Assembly (NCBI GenBank): GCA_010015675.1
Contig: ML976991.1
Span: 845,017 to 909,016, forward strand
DNA length: 64,000 bases
Direction: 5' to 3'
Source: Byssothecium circinans
Taxonomy: Eukaryota > Ascomycota > Dothideomycetes > Pleosporales > Massarinaceae
Part shown: piece after piece, positions 21,503 through 32,200 of the stretch
How the letters are laid out: each line of letters opens with the position of its first letter
Numbering within the stretch: position 1 is the stretch's first letter
Translations under genes and position numbers: made by a program
Notes under the pieces: generated by a model
What the model was told of the DNA's origin: nothing
The model's input: only the letters and a program-made list of their open reading frames with translations
Databases searched by the model: none

Positions 21503-22664
21503 GAACGACATGCAAAGGCCTAACAGCGGCTCACGATCATTTCCAGTTGTCTTCTCTCAAATGTGTAATTGGAAACCTTGTCAATAAGGCGCGTTTGTGT
21601 GTTCTGCGGGAGTTGCTCGTCGTTATATTGGGCGTCTATCAGTCGGGGTGTCTTTGGGTTTTTGGTTTCCATCTCGTCAATTGTCCAATTTCCAGGGGAA
21701 TTCAGGGTAGGTAGGTATTGTGCAGGGCTGGAGACAAGAACAGGACAGGAAGGGACGGGACGGGACGGGTTCAGCGGCAACGTCGACGGGGTTAGGTCAG
21801 TACACAGATTCTAGAATCTCACATCCCAACTTTGTGTTATTCGATACCTTGCAGCCGGCATTGCGTTGAGAGTTCTTTTGGCTGTTTGCATGTGGGGTGT
21901 TAAGCGCTATTGTATACCTTGCCCTGGTCTGGGCTGGTCTGGATGGATGGGCGGATGGGGATCTCCTCAACCTCGACCTAAGGTACTACGCTCACTTTGC
22001 CTTGTCTGAAGCATTTTTTTGCAATTGTATGTGAGGATATGGGACGTGCCTTTGCTTTATTGGAGTTGCGGTTGGAGTAGTGTTCTTTTGTTCTTGTTTT
22101 GTATTGTATGAATTAGGTAGGTAGTCTAAAAGGCCAGGTCCCCGTCTCTCATGCAGTTGAGATGGGAAGACTTGAGCTTCACCTTCCACGGTTCAATGTT
22201 GTATCTTGTTTGATGGTTGGTGAGAAGAGGTAATGAGAAATGATGTATTGTATTGGCTAGAAATTTGTCTTTTAATGGCTATGTGCGGCTGGTAGTTCGA
22301 TAGGCGGTCCCCTCGCGGTAGCAAAATCACGGGCAATACGCCAGCAACCATACATATGTACTCTGCAGGACTCATCCACGGGTGATTCAGTCCCTTGTAC
22401 ACCCTCGAACTGCTGAGCTCCAGCAGTAATTCGAGTTTTAATAACTTAGCTTATTTCCAGAATTTATCTTCCCGGGAGAGTTTGTCGCCCCTCACTCGCT
22501 TGAATTTACACGTGGTACGCGCCTAACCGTAAACATCGTCATCTATCTTCAACCTCGACCGCCCTTCACCTTCGAGCATCACAACACTTCACACTCACGC
22601 CTTCACCACGATCCTCGAATCCTCTCGCTGGCAACTTAATTGACTATTCTTCTCCGCATCTACC
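21503..22664. other. Intergenic between ccr4 and sec14, with repeat copy 4
   Basis: No gene seen. It holds the 3-prime flank of ccr4, the repeat copy at 22303-22427 and, from about 22500, the pyrimidine-rich leader of the SEC14 gene. Confidence 0.45.
22303..22427 (-). repeat. Dispersed hairpin repeat, copy 4 (best preserved)
   Basis: Best-preserved copy. On the minus strand it begins with a hairpin CTGCTGGAGCTCAGCAG (22426-22410), continues with a GGGACTGAATCACCCGTGG block and a GAGTCCTGCAGAGTAC block, and ends in GATTTTGCTACCGCGAGGGG. The higher GC of this copy relative to the other three suggests it escaped most of the mutation they suffered. No coding capacity. Not recognised as a named transposon. 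Confidence 0.7.
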
Positions 22665-23957
22665 ATGGCAGCCACCACTGCGCCCGCCGCTGGAGACACG
22701 GAGCTGAAGCTCGACCCCAAGTACGACGACTACGATTTCCCCACGAAGGCACCCGTGCCCCAGAACGGACACCCGGGACACACGACGCCAGAGCAGGATG
22801 CACAGGTCTATCAGCTGAGGCAACTGCTTGAGCAGGCCGGCTACTCAAAAAATCTGGATACGTTGACTTTGGTATGTTTTGCGTGCGGGGCGGTGTGAGG
22901 GGGTGAGATTGGTGACAGTGTGATGGGGAGAAAAATTGTAGCTAATTGAGGGCAGCTGCGGTTTTTGCGTGCAAGGAAGTTCAATGTGGAGCTTTCGAAG
23001 CAGATGTGAGTATTTCCTGGAGAGTGAGTTGGAAGAGAGAAAGTGCTGACTCGGGACAGGTTCATCGATAGCGAGAAGTGGCGGGCTACGTATGCGGGCA
23101 TCGGTGTCGAGGAGCTCGTTCGCACGTTTGAATACACGGAGAGGCCTGAGATCTTCAAGTACTACCCGCAGTACTACCATAAGACCGACAAAGTAAGCCG
23201 TCTCCCCGACCGTTCCCTTCCACATCACTTCGATCATTACTTCGAACTCACAGCTGATACTACCTAGGATGGCCGCCCCGTCTACATCGAGTCGCTCGGC
23301 AACGTTGACCTCACCGCTATGGCCAAGATCACCTCGCAAGAGCGCATGCTCCAGAACCTCGTCTGCGAATACGAAAAGATGGCGGATCCGCGCCTGCCTG
23401 CCTGCTCTCGTAAATCTGGCTACCTCCTCGAAACCTCGTGCTCTATTCTAGACCTCAAAGGCGTCGGCATCGCCAAAGCCACCTCGGTGTACGGATATCT
23501 CCAGTCGGTCAGTGGCATCTCGCAGAACTACTACCCCGAGCGACTCGGCAAGCTGTACATCATCAACGCGCCCTGGGGCTTCGCAGGCGTATTCTCCTTC
23601 GTCAAGAAGTTCTTGGATCCCGTTACCGTAGCCAAGATCCACGTTTTGGGTAGTGGGTACGAGAAGGAGTTGCTCGCTCAGGTACCGGCGGAGAACCTCC
23701 CCAAGCAGTTTGGTGGCCAGTGCGAGTGCCCTGGTGGATGTCAGATGAGCGATGCAGGACCATGGGATGACCCGGCGTTTGCAAAGCCGCCCAAGTGGGC
23801 TAAGAAGGCCGAAGACAAGTCAGCAATCGACAACATGAAGGTGCCAGAGCCAACCGAGGGGACTGCCGCTGCTCCTGCGCCTGCAGCCGCACCTGTCGCT
23901 GGTACTGAGCCTGCAGCCGCTCCGGCTGCTGCCCCGAACACCCAGACGGCCACCTAG
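22665..23957 (+). CDS. sec14: SEC14-type phosphatidylinositol/phosphatidylcholine transfer protein
   Basis: Four exons: 22665-22871, 22956-23005, 23060-23192 and 23268-23957, 359 aa. After an acidic N-terminus come [25 protein letters not shown] (CRAL-TRIO N helix bundle), [28 protein letters not shown] and the lipid-binding core with [55 protein letters not shown] and [10 protein letters not shown]. These are the signatures of yeast Sec14, which exchanges PI and PC and keeps Golgi secretion running. The C-terminus carries an Ala/Pro-rich tail of about 50 residues that yeast Sec14 lacks. An exon of only 50 nt encodes the end of the N-terminal bundle. The protein acts in the cytosol and at Golgi membranes. 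Confidence 0.93.
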
Positions 23958-24496
23958 TGGGCGAGACGGATGGGCAAAGACAGAAGGCGAAACCACCGGA
24001 GCTAAGACGGAAGCACTCCAACATCCTACCTGTTCATTCCTTCTCTTTTTATTCTTGAATGGAATGCTTGCGCTGTATAGAGGTTCGGGAGGTGGAAAAT
24101 GATCGAACGCATTGGCAGTACATGGGCTTGTGGAGCTATTTAGAAAATCCTACTGTCTTCTCTCACAAACAGGTCGTTTTTCTTTGTCTGGTTCCTACTT
24201 GGACGTTGGTTTTTGCTCTGGTTTTGGATTGTTTGGTCTTTGTTTCGGTCTCGGTTGGACTTGGAGCTAATTGTCTTTATTCTAGATCATCGATACTGGA
24301 TGCTCTCTTCACTTCACGACTCTCCCACCCGTGGATGCAGGCTTTGCAATCGGTGGTTTGGATCAGCAGGCGTCGAATTAAACTACTACGACTGATCGAA
24401 GCGGACCGTATCGAAACGGCATTGCATACAAACTCCATCTAAACAAAGTTTCCAGATACTTAAAACAAGGCACCGCATCGCGTCTCATAGCTAGCC
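23958..24496. other. Intergenic, 3-prime flank of sec14
   Basis: The short ORF at 24059-24442 has no domain and lies where the sec14 3-prime untranslated region is expected. No gene supported. Confidence 0.45.
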
Positions 24497-26419
24497 ATGA
24501 CTTCAAAATCGCGTCCCTCCTCCTCCCTGACCACCACAACGCCGTTTCCACCACAGACCCCTTCTACAATAGCCACACCACCACTCCTCTCCATCCAACT
24601 CCCCTTCGTCCTCCTCGGCAACAAAAAAGAAGTCAACCCATCAACTGATGCCGAACGCCTAACCATCATTCACGAAACCTTCAGCAAGCTCCGCCCGAAC
24701 TTCCTCCTAAAAGTCTGGCAAGGCTCGGAATTCCAAGAAGACGACGGCGTAACCAGAATACTACGGCACGATAAGGACCGGCTCTTAGCCAAAGAAGCGC
24801 TCGAGAAGCGAAGAAGGGCATGGAGCGACGAACAAGAGAAGAAATGGAAGACGCTCGAACAAAGCGGAGCATGGATACTCCGCCTCACACCCACCTCCCC
24901 TAACCCCAACCCAAACCCAAACCACTCCAGCGCTATCGGTATCATACACCCCCACCACGCCGACGACGCCCATTTCACGGCCAGAGAAGACCGTGCGCTG
25001 GGCAACCGGGCGTGGAAATGCGGCTTCATGCTGCAGCGCGGCGGCGTTGTGGTGGAAAACGTCGACGACAAGAAGAGCGCGGCGTGGCGCAGTTTCGCAT
25101 GGGAAGTCGACGCGGTGTTTGACGTGCTGCAGCATATGGATAAGTTCGTACATCCGGATCTGGGGCGCTTGTTTCGCGTCGTGGGTTGTCGGCGGGGTTG
25201 GGGGAGGATGGGGTTTCGACTAGGGACTCCCGCAGGGAAGGACAGCGGTGAAGGGGTCGGGGTGGGATGGGATGAGGATACGGTTGCGAATCTATTCATC
25301 CTCCTGTCGGGATGCGAACGAGAGTTGCTGTCGCTGAGTACGCCGGACCTCCTCATCTCGCACTGGCCGCTGTCGAACTTTCTGGCCAAACGAGAGGTGC
25401 GGCGCCTCAAGCTGGAAAAAGAGGAATTGATAAGGGGGGTTGTGGAGGGTGTAGGGAAGGGGAGGAAGGAGAGGTGGGGGAAGGTGAAGGGGGAGTGGCT
25501 CGAGAAGTTGGAGTTTGCGGATAAGAAGGCGAGGTTTAGGGAGGATGTTTTGCGGGTGAGGAGGGAGTGGTGGGAGGATGTGGGGGAGATTGTTATGGGT
25601 GAGGGAGAAGGGGCAGGGGATGGGGTGGGGGGCTTGGTGAGGGATGTTAGGAGATGGGAGAGGAGGGGGCAGAGGCTTTGTATGGGGTTTTACATCGATG
25701 AGAACGAGGACGAGGACGAAGACGAAGAAAAAGACGGAAAAGCCAAAACAAAAGCCCAAGAAGAGAGAGAGGGGAATGACCACCAAGACAAAGAAGAAGC
25801 AGAAAAGGAACCAAAACCCTTCCCACATATCCACACCATAACCCTCCCCCTCCCGCCCAAACACTCTCTCAACCCAACACACGTCCTCGCACACATCTCC
25901 CTCATCTCCCATATCCTCCTCTTCGCCACCTCGCACTCGCCATCGTTCATCTACGACCGCGTGAAACGTATGCGCGAAACCAGCGCTTTGGGCGACGAGA
26001 CGCCCGTGGAGACGTTGGATAAGGTCTGCAGGGCTATCGATGTGGATGAGGAGACTTATAACACACTCATCTCTGCACTCCCTAGCCTGGACGGACAAGA
26101 CGACAAAGACAAAGACAGAGATGGAATCAACGAAACAGCGGACGAAAGTTCTACTGCAGTCGGCAAGGACATCTGGATCTTCAACCCAATGCTCAGGTTT
26201 CTGGAAAAAGAGAGACGGAAAGAGAGGGAGTTTATGAGGGGCTTTGTGGAGAGGTATGAGCAGGCCGGCGGGTTTTTGGTGCTGAGGCGCATGCGGTTGC
26301 TGGCTATTATGGAGTATGATGAAGCGGTGGAGAGGGAGAGGGAGAGAGTGGGGGTGGAGGAGAGGGGGTGGGAGGAGGTGGTTAGGTGGGTTGATGGGGT
26401 GAGGGAGCGTGGTGGGTGA
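24497..26419 (+). CDS. Charged 640-residue protein of unknown function
   Basis: A single uninterrupted reading frame of 640 codons from the ATG at 24497. Predicted features: a Ser/Thr/Pro-rich N-terminus, a globular-looking section (SIQLPFVLLGNKKEV, TFSKLRPNFLLKVWQGSEFQ, FAWEVDAVFDVLQHMDKF), a Lys/Arg/Glu-rich helical middle likely to form a coiled coil (KEELIRGVVEGVGKGRKERW), an ENEDEDEDEE acidic run followed by a KAKTKAQEERE charged linker, and a C-terminal helical part. I recognise no family. Composition changes sharply along the gene: GA-rich from about 25430 to 25680, then CA-rich to about 25930. A long antisense ORF (25292-26572) is a by-product of this. The frame ends inside a 17-nt minisatellite. 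Confidence 0.7.
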   Translation: MTSKSRPSSSLTTTTPFPPQTPSTIATPPLLSIQLPFVLLGNKKEVNPSTDAERLTIIHETFSKLRPNFLLKVWQGSEFQEDDGVTRILRHDKDRLLAKEALEKRRRAWSDEQEKKWKTLEQSGAWILRLTPTSPNPNPNPNHSSAIGIIHPHHADDAHFTAREDRALGNRAWKCGFMLQRGGVVVENVDDKKSAAWRSFAWEVDAVFDVLQHMDKFVHPDLGRLFRVVGCRRGWGRMGFRLGTPAGKDSGEGVGVGWDEDTVANLFILLSGCERELLSLSTPDLLISHWPLSNFLAKREVRRLKLEKEELIRGVVEGVGKGRKERWGKVKGEWLEKLEFADKKARFREDVLRVRREWWEDVGEIVMGEGEGAGDGVGGLVRDVRRWERRGQRLCMGFYIDENEDEDEDEEKDGKAKTKAQEEREGNDHQDKEEAEKEPKPFPHIHTITLPLPPKHSLNPTHVLAHISLISHILLFATSHSPSFIYDRVKRMRETSALGDETPVETLDKVCRAIDVDEETYNTLISALPSLDGQDDKDKDRDGINETADESSTAVGKDIWIFNPMLRFLEKERRKEREFMRGFVERYEQAGGFLVLRRMRLLAIMEYDEAVERERERVGVEERGWEEVVRWVDGVRERGG

Positions 26420-26483
26420 GGGAGCGTGGTGGGTGAGGGAGCGTGGTGGGTGAGGGAGCGTGGTGGGTGAGGGAGCGTGGTGG
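26399..26483 (+). repeat. 17-bp minisatellite overlapping a stop codon
   Basis: Five near-perfect tandem copies of GTGAGGGAGCGTGGTGG. The first copy encodes VRERGG and the stop of the preceding gene falls at the start of the second, so copy-number change downstream would leave the protein unaltered. Confidence 0.9.
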
Positions 26484-27097
26484 GTGGGGGGGAGCAGGAG
26501 ATTTGGGGGGAAGCGTCCGATGCCAAAAGCTCTGTCAATCTGCAAACAATTGCAATGGATGCTTCTCTCCAAATGAGTTTAGCTAAGCCTTGGCGATAAT
26601 TAACTGGTGACTCAGAAGTGCTCAATTTTTTCATCGTTGGGGGGAGAATGTAGACAGAAGGTGACGTCGATAGAAGGTATTTGGCTCTGTATTATCCTCA
26701 TAGACATGCCGGACTAAAGCAGCTTAGGCCCGCCAAGCATTCGATGCTCAGCACTTGCTGGAGCCTGGCTCCCGTCCATGTCCTCCGTCAACAACGGTGG
26801 TGTAAAGCCCAGCTCGACTTCTGCTGTATAGTAACAAAAGTCGCAACTGTACAGCTTAAGGCGTATCGTAACGTCCCTCAATCTAGCGTAAGTACCTCCG
26901 TCACTCCTGCGAAGTATTATACAAACTCTCTGGTCCGTACATATTACAGTTTTAGAAGAAGAAAATACGACCAAAACTAGTCTATAGATTTGCTAACTTA
27001 CACAGCGTTAACGAAGAACTGCGCCTCCCAACCAAACCAATCATCCTACGCTCCTCAAAAGATCTCATTCTCCTTACCTCCGAGTAGAGAATCAAAC
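26484..27097. other. Intergenic, no gene seen
   Basis: The 3-prime flank of the 640-residue gene and promoter of the kinase-fold gene. Short ORFs at 26681-26980 on both strands overlap and show no domain. Confidence 0.4.
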
Positions 27098-27970
27098 ATG
27101 GCAGAGACCAACAATACCAATCCATGCCCGGCCTGCAGCTGGACATCTGAGAAACAGCGCTGTTGCAGCTACGCAAGTAGCGTCAAGCTCTTCTACGGCG
27201 CAAGTCAACGGGGTGCATGGTTTGTAGGCGCCGACGTCGTCCTGAAAGGGCGGCCAGCGGATCCACCAACGTACGAAGTACCAAATACTGAATTCCTCCA
27301 AGCTTACACAAGTATCTCCATTCCAGGGATCGCAAAAGCCTGGCTCGATAAAAATAACCGTCAGTTCATCATGGTCGACCGTGTGGAAGGCGAGAACCTG
27401 CAGGATGCATGGGCGACATTATCTCCAGAAGCCAGGATCCGGATCGCAGATCAAACAGCAAAGTTCCTTGAGCAACTACGTGCACTGCAGTCCAGCAAGA
27501 TGGCGAGTCTGGGAGACGCGCCGCTGTATTCTGGCTGGCTGTTCCTCCAGGGTACAAAGACGCCACATGGGCCTTTCACATCTGACGACGAGTTCTGGGC
27601 GTCTCTGGTGCGGACACTAGACATACTACCTGAGAAGGCGCGAGTCGCGTTTCGGAAACGATTACCGCCTTGTGCGCCTTATACATTCACACACGGCGAC
27701 TTGACGACTGTTAATATCATGGTTAAGGATGGGAATCTCGCTGCTATTGTGGACTGGGAGTGGGCGGGGTATTATCCAGTCTGGTGGGAGTATACTGCGG
27801 CGGGGATTGGGCTTAGTAAGGAGGATGCGGAGTGGAAGGAGTTATTGAGGGGGAAGATGCAGGGTTTTGAGGGGGGGAGGGCGTTTTGGAAGGATTTTTA
27901 TAAGTTGAGTCGGTTTCCGGATTTGGATGATGAGGGGAAGGAGGTTTTGGAGGGGTTGATGAGGGAGTAG
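27098..27970 (+). CDS. Aminoglycoside phosphotransferase (APH)-family kinase-fold protein
   Basis: Intronless, 290 aa. The ATG at 27098 is the first in this frame. The N-lobe has VKLFYGASQRGAW and ADVVLKGRP, with the lysine likely to hold ATP. The C-lobe has the catalytic Brenner motif FTHGDLTTVNIMV (His-Gly-Asp and Asn) and the metal-binding AIVDWEWAGYYPVWWEY. These are the signatures of fungal APH/choline-kinase-like proteins, which are numerous in filamentous ascomycetes and mostly of unknown substrate. A short N-terminal CPACSW/CCSYAS cysteine stretch is unusual and may bind metal or form disulfides. No resistance function should be inferred. Confidence 0.85.
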   Translation: MAETNNTNPCPACSWTSEKQRCCSYASSVKLFYGASQRGAWFVGADVVLKGRPADPPTYEVPNTEFLQAYTSISIPGIAKAWLDKNNRQFIMVDRVEGENLQDAWATLSPEARIRIADQTAKFLEQLRALQSSKMASLGDAPLYSGWLFLQGTKTPHGPFTSDDEFWASLVRTLDILPEKARVAFRKRLPPCAPYTFTHGDLTTVNIMVKDGNLAAIVDWEWAGYYPVWWEYTAAGIGLSKEDAEWKELLRGKMQGFEGGRAFWKDFYKLSRFPDLDDEGKEVLEGLMRE

Positions 27971-28165
27971 GGATGGATGGTTGGTATTTTTTAGGGTATG
28001 TAAGTGATGAGTGAGGAGGCGGGAGTTGGTTTTGTTGTAAAGGTTCAGGTCTTTTATATTGTGATATTTAGCCTACAAGCGTGGAGTTTAGCAGCTAGAT
28101 GCGTGTATCTAGGTAGGCAAGGAGAAGGGTGCGTACTTACGAAAATGAATAGGGCTCTGAGCCTG

Positions 28166-28294
28166 TCACATCCCCCGGTCGGCGATCCATTTGTTGCTGA
28201 GCTCGATCAGCTTGTATATGCCATAGATGCATGGTGGTAGGTTGAGAAAGAGCGTGATGAGTGCGATGATGGCCTCTGGGCTCCAGTCGTCCAT
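28166..28294 (-). CDS. Possible 42-residue single-span membrane peptide
   Basis: A short ORF on the minus strand from the ATG at 28294 reads MDDWSPEAIIALITLFLNLP followed by PCIYGIYKLIELSNKW and ends ADRGM. It has one hydrophobic helix with a proline pair in the middle, flanked by an acidic N-terminus and a basic C-terminal side. Small proteins of this shape (WSPEAIIALV-like starts) recur in fungal genomes as I recall, but no function is known. The frame stays open upstream of the ATG. There is no other evidence for expression, so this is a candidate only. Confidence 0.35.
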   Translation of the reverse strand: MDDWSPEAIIALITLFLNLPPCIYGIYKLIELSNKWIADRGM

Positions 28295-29201
28295 GTTGAC
28301 GGTTTCTTCGGGAGAGGTTCCGCTGGGTAGGTATGGCTTGTATTTGCGTTGAGTTGGGATGAAGCGGTGATGATGGGGAAAGTACCATATCTACTGGCGC
28401 AGTCAAGGTATTTAATTCTCGGTCTGTACATGTTTTGGAAGAGGGTTTCACAGGTTATGGTTCTCAGGGTATGGTATTTAGGTTGTGGTGTTCAGGTTGT
28501 GGTATTCAGGTCCTGGTATTCAGGTTATGGTGTTCAGGATGAGGCTCTCCCCTGTCCATCGTGCCCAGCTCCCAGTTTCAATGGTACTGCGCCTTGTCAA
28601 CACGGGATAAACAAGGTTACCAGCTAGGATATCGACTTGTATTTATGCGGCCTCTGTGATTGGCGTATACTCTTTAATCAGCTATTTTAATTGGCTGAAG
28701 CACAAAAATCTGTAACAATATTAAAAACGTCTCCAAATTTTAAGACGAATCGTCGCCAGATCGTCATATTTTAGTCACTCTATTGGCTGCTGCCCCTTGC
28801 AGAATCCCTGCCGGAACCCTGTATGTCCCGTTGGTGTTGACAAGACGCAGTATCCCCACGAAGCTACTTCGAGAAAGCGCGAACTGGTGCTCTGCAGGCC
28901 GAGAACTCATGACCACTCTCTCCACGTACGTTATACCGGAGCATTGTGCGCTCAACTTGATATCGAAGCGACCTCAAAGCCGAAGGTATCGCATCGAGGT
29001 GACGTTGAGGGAGCGGTTAGGTGAAGTGCTGTGATTCGCTAAGCCCTCGGAACAGGTTTGGGAGTCAGCCTTCCCCTGACGCCTGCAGGCAACGACTGTA
29101 CAGCCCCGTTGACGGCACCATTCGGGAGCTCAAAGACAAGGCGGAACCGATCCTATTCACGCTCCTCCAGCGCAAACCGAGCATGCTCAATCACCAGTGC
29201 G
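28295..29201. other. Intergenic, contains a 14-bp tandem repeat
   Basis: Holds the repeat at 28452-28535, an AT-rich stretch at 28620-28780 and the leader of the Clr5-ankyrin gene. Short ORFs at 28783-29034 overlap and show no domain. Confidence 0.4.
28452..28535 (+). repeat. 14-bp imperfect tandem repeat, six units
   Basis: Units of the form AGGTTGTGGTATTC with scattered substitutions (AGGTTATGGTTCTC, AGGTCCTGGTATTC and so on). No coding role seen. Confidence 0.85.
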
Positions 29202-32200
29202 ATGGCACCGACACGTCGCTCGAAAATCCCCGAGGCCAAATGGGAGGCAAACAAATCAATCATCGAACGGTTGATTCGGCGAGACAAGCGGAAGCTTCCA
29301 GGAGACGACGGCATCATAGACTACATGCGACGTCACCATGATTTTGATGCCAGGTATGGAGCATCGTTGAGCTCAGTTTTGTTGTCTTAGCTAAACCTTG
29401 CCAGTGAATCGCAGTACGAAAATCGCTTCCGAAAATGGGGATTTCGAAAGAAGTTGAACAAAGTCGATTGGCTCATCATCGCCAATATACTACGAGAGAG
29501 GGAATCTCGGGGTTTGGAAAGCGAGGTTCACGCCAACGGCGAGCGCCTCCAAGCACACAAAGTCCGCAAAGAAACATCGCGCCGTCGAGGTGTGCTCGAC
29601 GAGGACGAGCAACAACGACTAAAGACTGGACAACTCCCTCCATCCATCGAGATCCGGAGCCCAGAGTCTCGCATAGAGCCCGAAGAGAGACTGCCCGAAA
29701 ATGTGGCCAGTGCTGCTAATGATTCCGGGGGCTCTGCTCCACCGGAAGGGTTTCCTGCCTGGGATGAAGAACTAGTGGGCTCCGATGGTCCTTTGGCGCT
29801 GGCTTCAGATCCAAGTAACACCTTCGCCATCAACCTGGCACAATCCTTCTACAACGTAATGGATCAGATCGGATGTGAACCTATACCCATGGAACTTGCC
29901 GGACCACACTACACTTCACCAACTGCTCTGTGGCAGGAATTCAACACGGCTGATGTCCAGGCATGGACAGATCCTACGGATGGAACCAACTTTCTCTCTT
30001 TACAATATGTGGTACTGCAGAAGCTTCGTTCGCTGATTCCTGCCGATACACTCTCGCTTTTCTCGTTGCCGGAGCTAATTTCGAGTACGGACAACGAACA
30101 GGCACTCTCTACGGTAGCGGTATCAGCCGAAGTCCTCAATCAAGCCATCAACACTATCATTCCAGCGCGTCACGCTTCCAACCTTGCCAACATGTCTCAA
30201 GGCGTGGCTATTTTGCATGTCGCCATTCATGAATTGGTGAACAACCACATGCCACTGGGAGTAACTTCACGGAATTCCCTGTGGTTAACTTCACGGATTC
30301 CCCAGAGGCCTTCTAAGCCGGTTGAATGGGCGCTGGCATACCTTCAGCATGGATCACAACATCTGTTTAAGAGACTCGACACGTGTTTGCGGCCACCCTA
30401 TTCGCAAGCTCTTTACCTCAATTTATTCGCGGAAGCCTTCCGAGTAAGAGCATTCCAGGTAATCATAGGTCTTCTCCGCACAAGTCCGACCCCCGAGGCG
30501 TTAATACTATCGCAACTCAAAGGCAAGGGGGTCTACGACCTACTCTATGCTTTAACCAACGATGGTCAACCGGAATTAGTCAGGTTGGTGATAGAAAATT
30601 GCGACGAGCGATCGAAAAAGATATTGCACAGCAAACTGCAGCAAATGCCGGTGTATATGAAACTATCCATTGAGAATGTTAAAATCCTTCTCTCTGGAGG
30701 GCTCAGGGTTGTCGGCGGAACCTTGTTCGAGAACCTTTCACGTTCCGGGGATTTGGATTTGATCAAATCCTTGATTAACCAGGTCCCACCTTCACGACCC
30801 CAGACGTTGCTGACATGGATCAGCAAGGGATTCTTCTCGAACGCAATTCGCAGCTTGTCGGAAGAAGACGCGTTATGGGTCATTCGCAAGGTCGGGCAAA
30901 GCTTACAATCCACCTGTCCCGCCTGGTCAACGGCTTTTCACCCTGATCGTTGTGTAGACGCATCAAAGGCGATGGCAAATGCTTTACAAGTTGGCGTAGC
31001 CCGTGAATATGTCACTGTAGTCGACTTCCTGTTATCAGCCGGCGTCCGGGCGACCTCAAAAAGCCTCTACGAAGGTGTTCGAGCAAAGCGCTCAGACCTA
31101 CTAATGAGGCTCTTAGATGCTGGTGCTTCCTCTTTCGGTTTAATCGATTCTTCCAACTTCGCAGATGATATACTGCCATGGAACTTCCGTTTCCGTTGGA
31201 CAACACCATATGCTGAGGCTATACGTACGCGAAATTCAGCCGCTATCGATGCATTCCACGATCGGTCAGAGACCCTTTCAAGTGGTTTTGCTCGGCTTAC
31301 TCTCATTGTTGCCGCCTCTGAGAGTGGAAATCAAGAGTTGCTGAGCCGGTTCCTACAGCCTATTGGGCAGGAAGATGATGAAGGCGACTGGCCAGATCCC
31401 AATGAAATTCTTTCTTCAAAAGAAGACGCCTTGAACGAAGCCTTTGCAGATGCCATAGATCAAGCGCAAACGCACGGGTATAAAAACATTTTGGCTATGC
31501 TTTGCCGCGCTCGAGGCGTAACGAACGTTGAGGCTTTCGAAGAAGCCATACAGTCACGAAATAACGAGGAAATCACGGACCTCTTCGAAAGGACAGGCGG
31601 CACCTGTCCCTTCAATGCCGTCCTACTAGCTATGGACTGCGGTGATCGAGACTTTTTCTTGGCCGTGTTGGATTGCATCGACTTCAGTCGTTTCAGGGAT
31701 TGTGGAAGACTCCTTGCAATTGCAATTGAACGAGATGATGCAACCATGGTGCAAGACCTTCTACGACGTGGTGTTGGGGTCGACTCACCACTTCCTCCCC
31801 GTGACAGCTTTGTAACAACCCCAATGGAACTAATGGAAACTCCTCTCATCGTTGCTATCCAGCACCGTAACAAGCAAATCATTCAACTACTTCTGGATAA
31901 CAAAGCTTCATTGAACCCCCGGACTGATGGCAACCTTGCCCATGGCTACTATTACTTCGTTAGCGCTCTTGAAGCGGCTGCATCTATCGAGGACACGGAG
32001 TTGATCACGAAATTCGTCGATCTCGGGGCCGAACCTTACGACTGCAAGGCGATAATGAAGCTCGAGCAGCTTAGGGATCGAGCCTCAATAGAAAAGCTCC
32101 TTGAAGCATGCAAAAGTTGTGCCCGGGTCTCGAGGGGCCGGCGCTTGTGGCCGGCCTTCGTTGAAGCTGCGCAATCTGACAACCTGGAGCTCGTCTATCT

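Noticed and set aside
2168..22427. Repeat copies read as a CRISPR array
   Set aside because: Copies are kilobases apart, in both orientations, without regular spacers; this is eukaryotic DNA.
24059..24442. 127-codon frame after sec14
   Set aside because: Lies in the expected 3-prime untranslated region and has no domain.
25292..26572. 426-codon open frame on the minus strand
   Set aside because: Antisense shadow of the 640-codon gene caused by its purine-rich strand; the protein is low complexity and does not begin in a sensible context.
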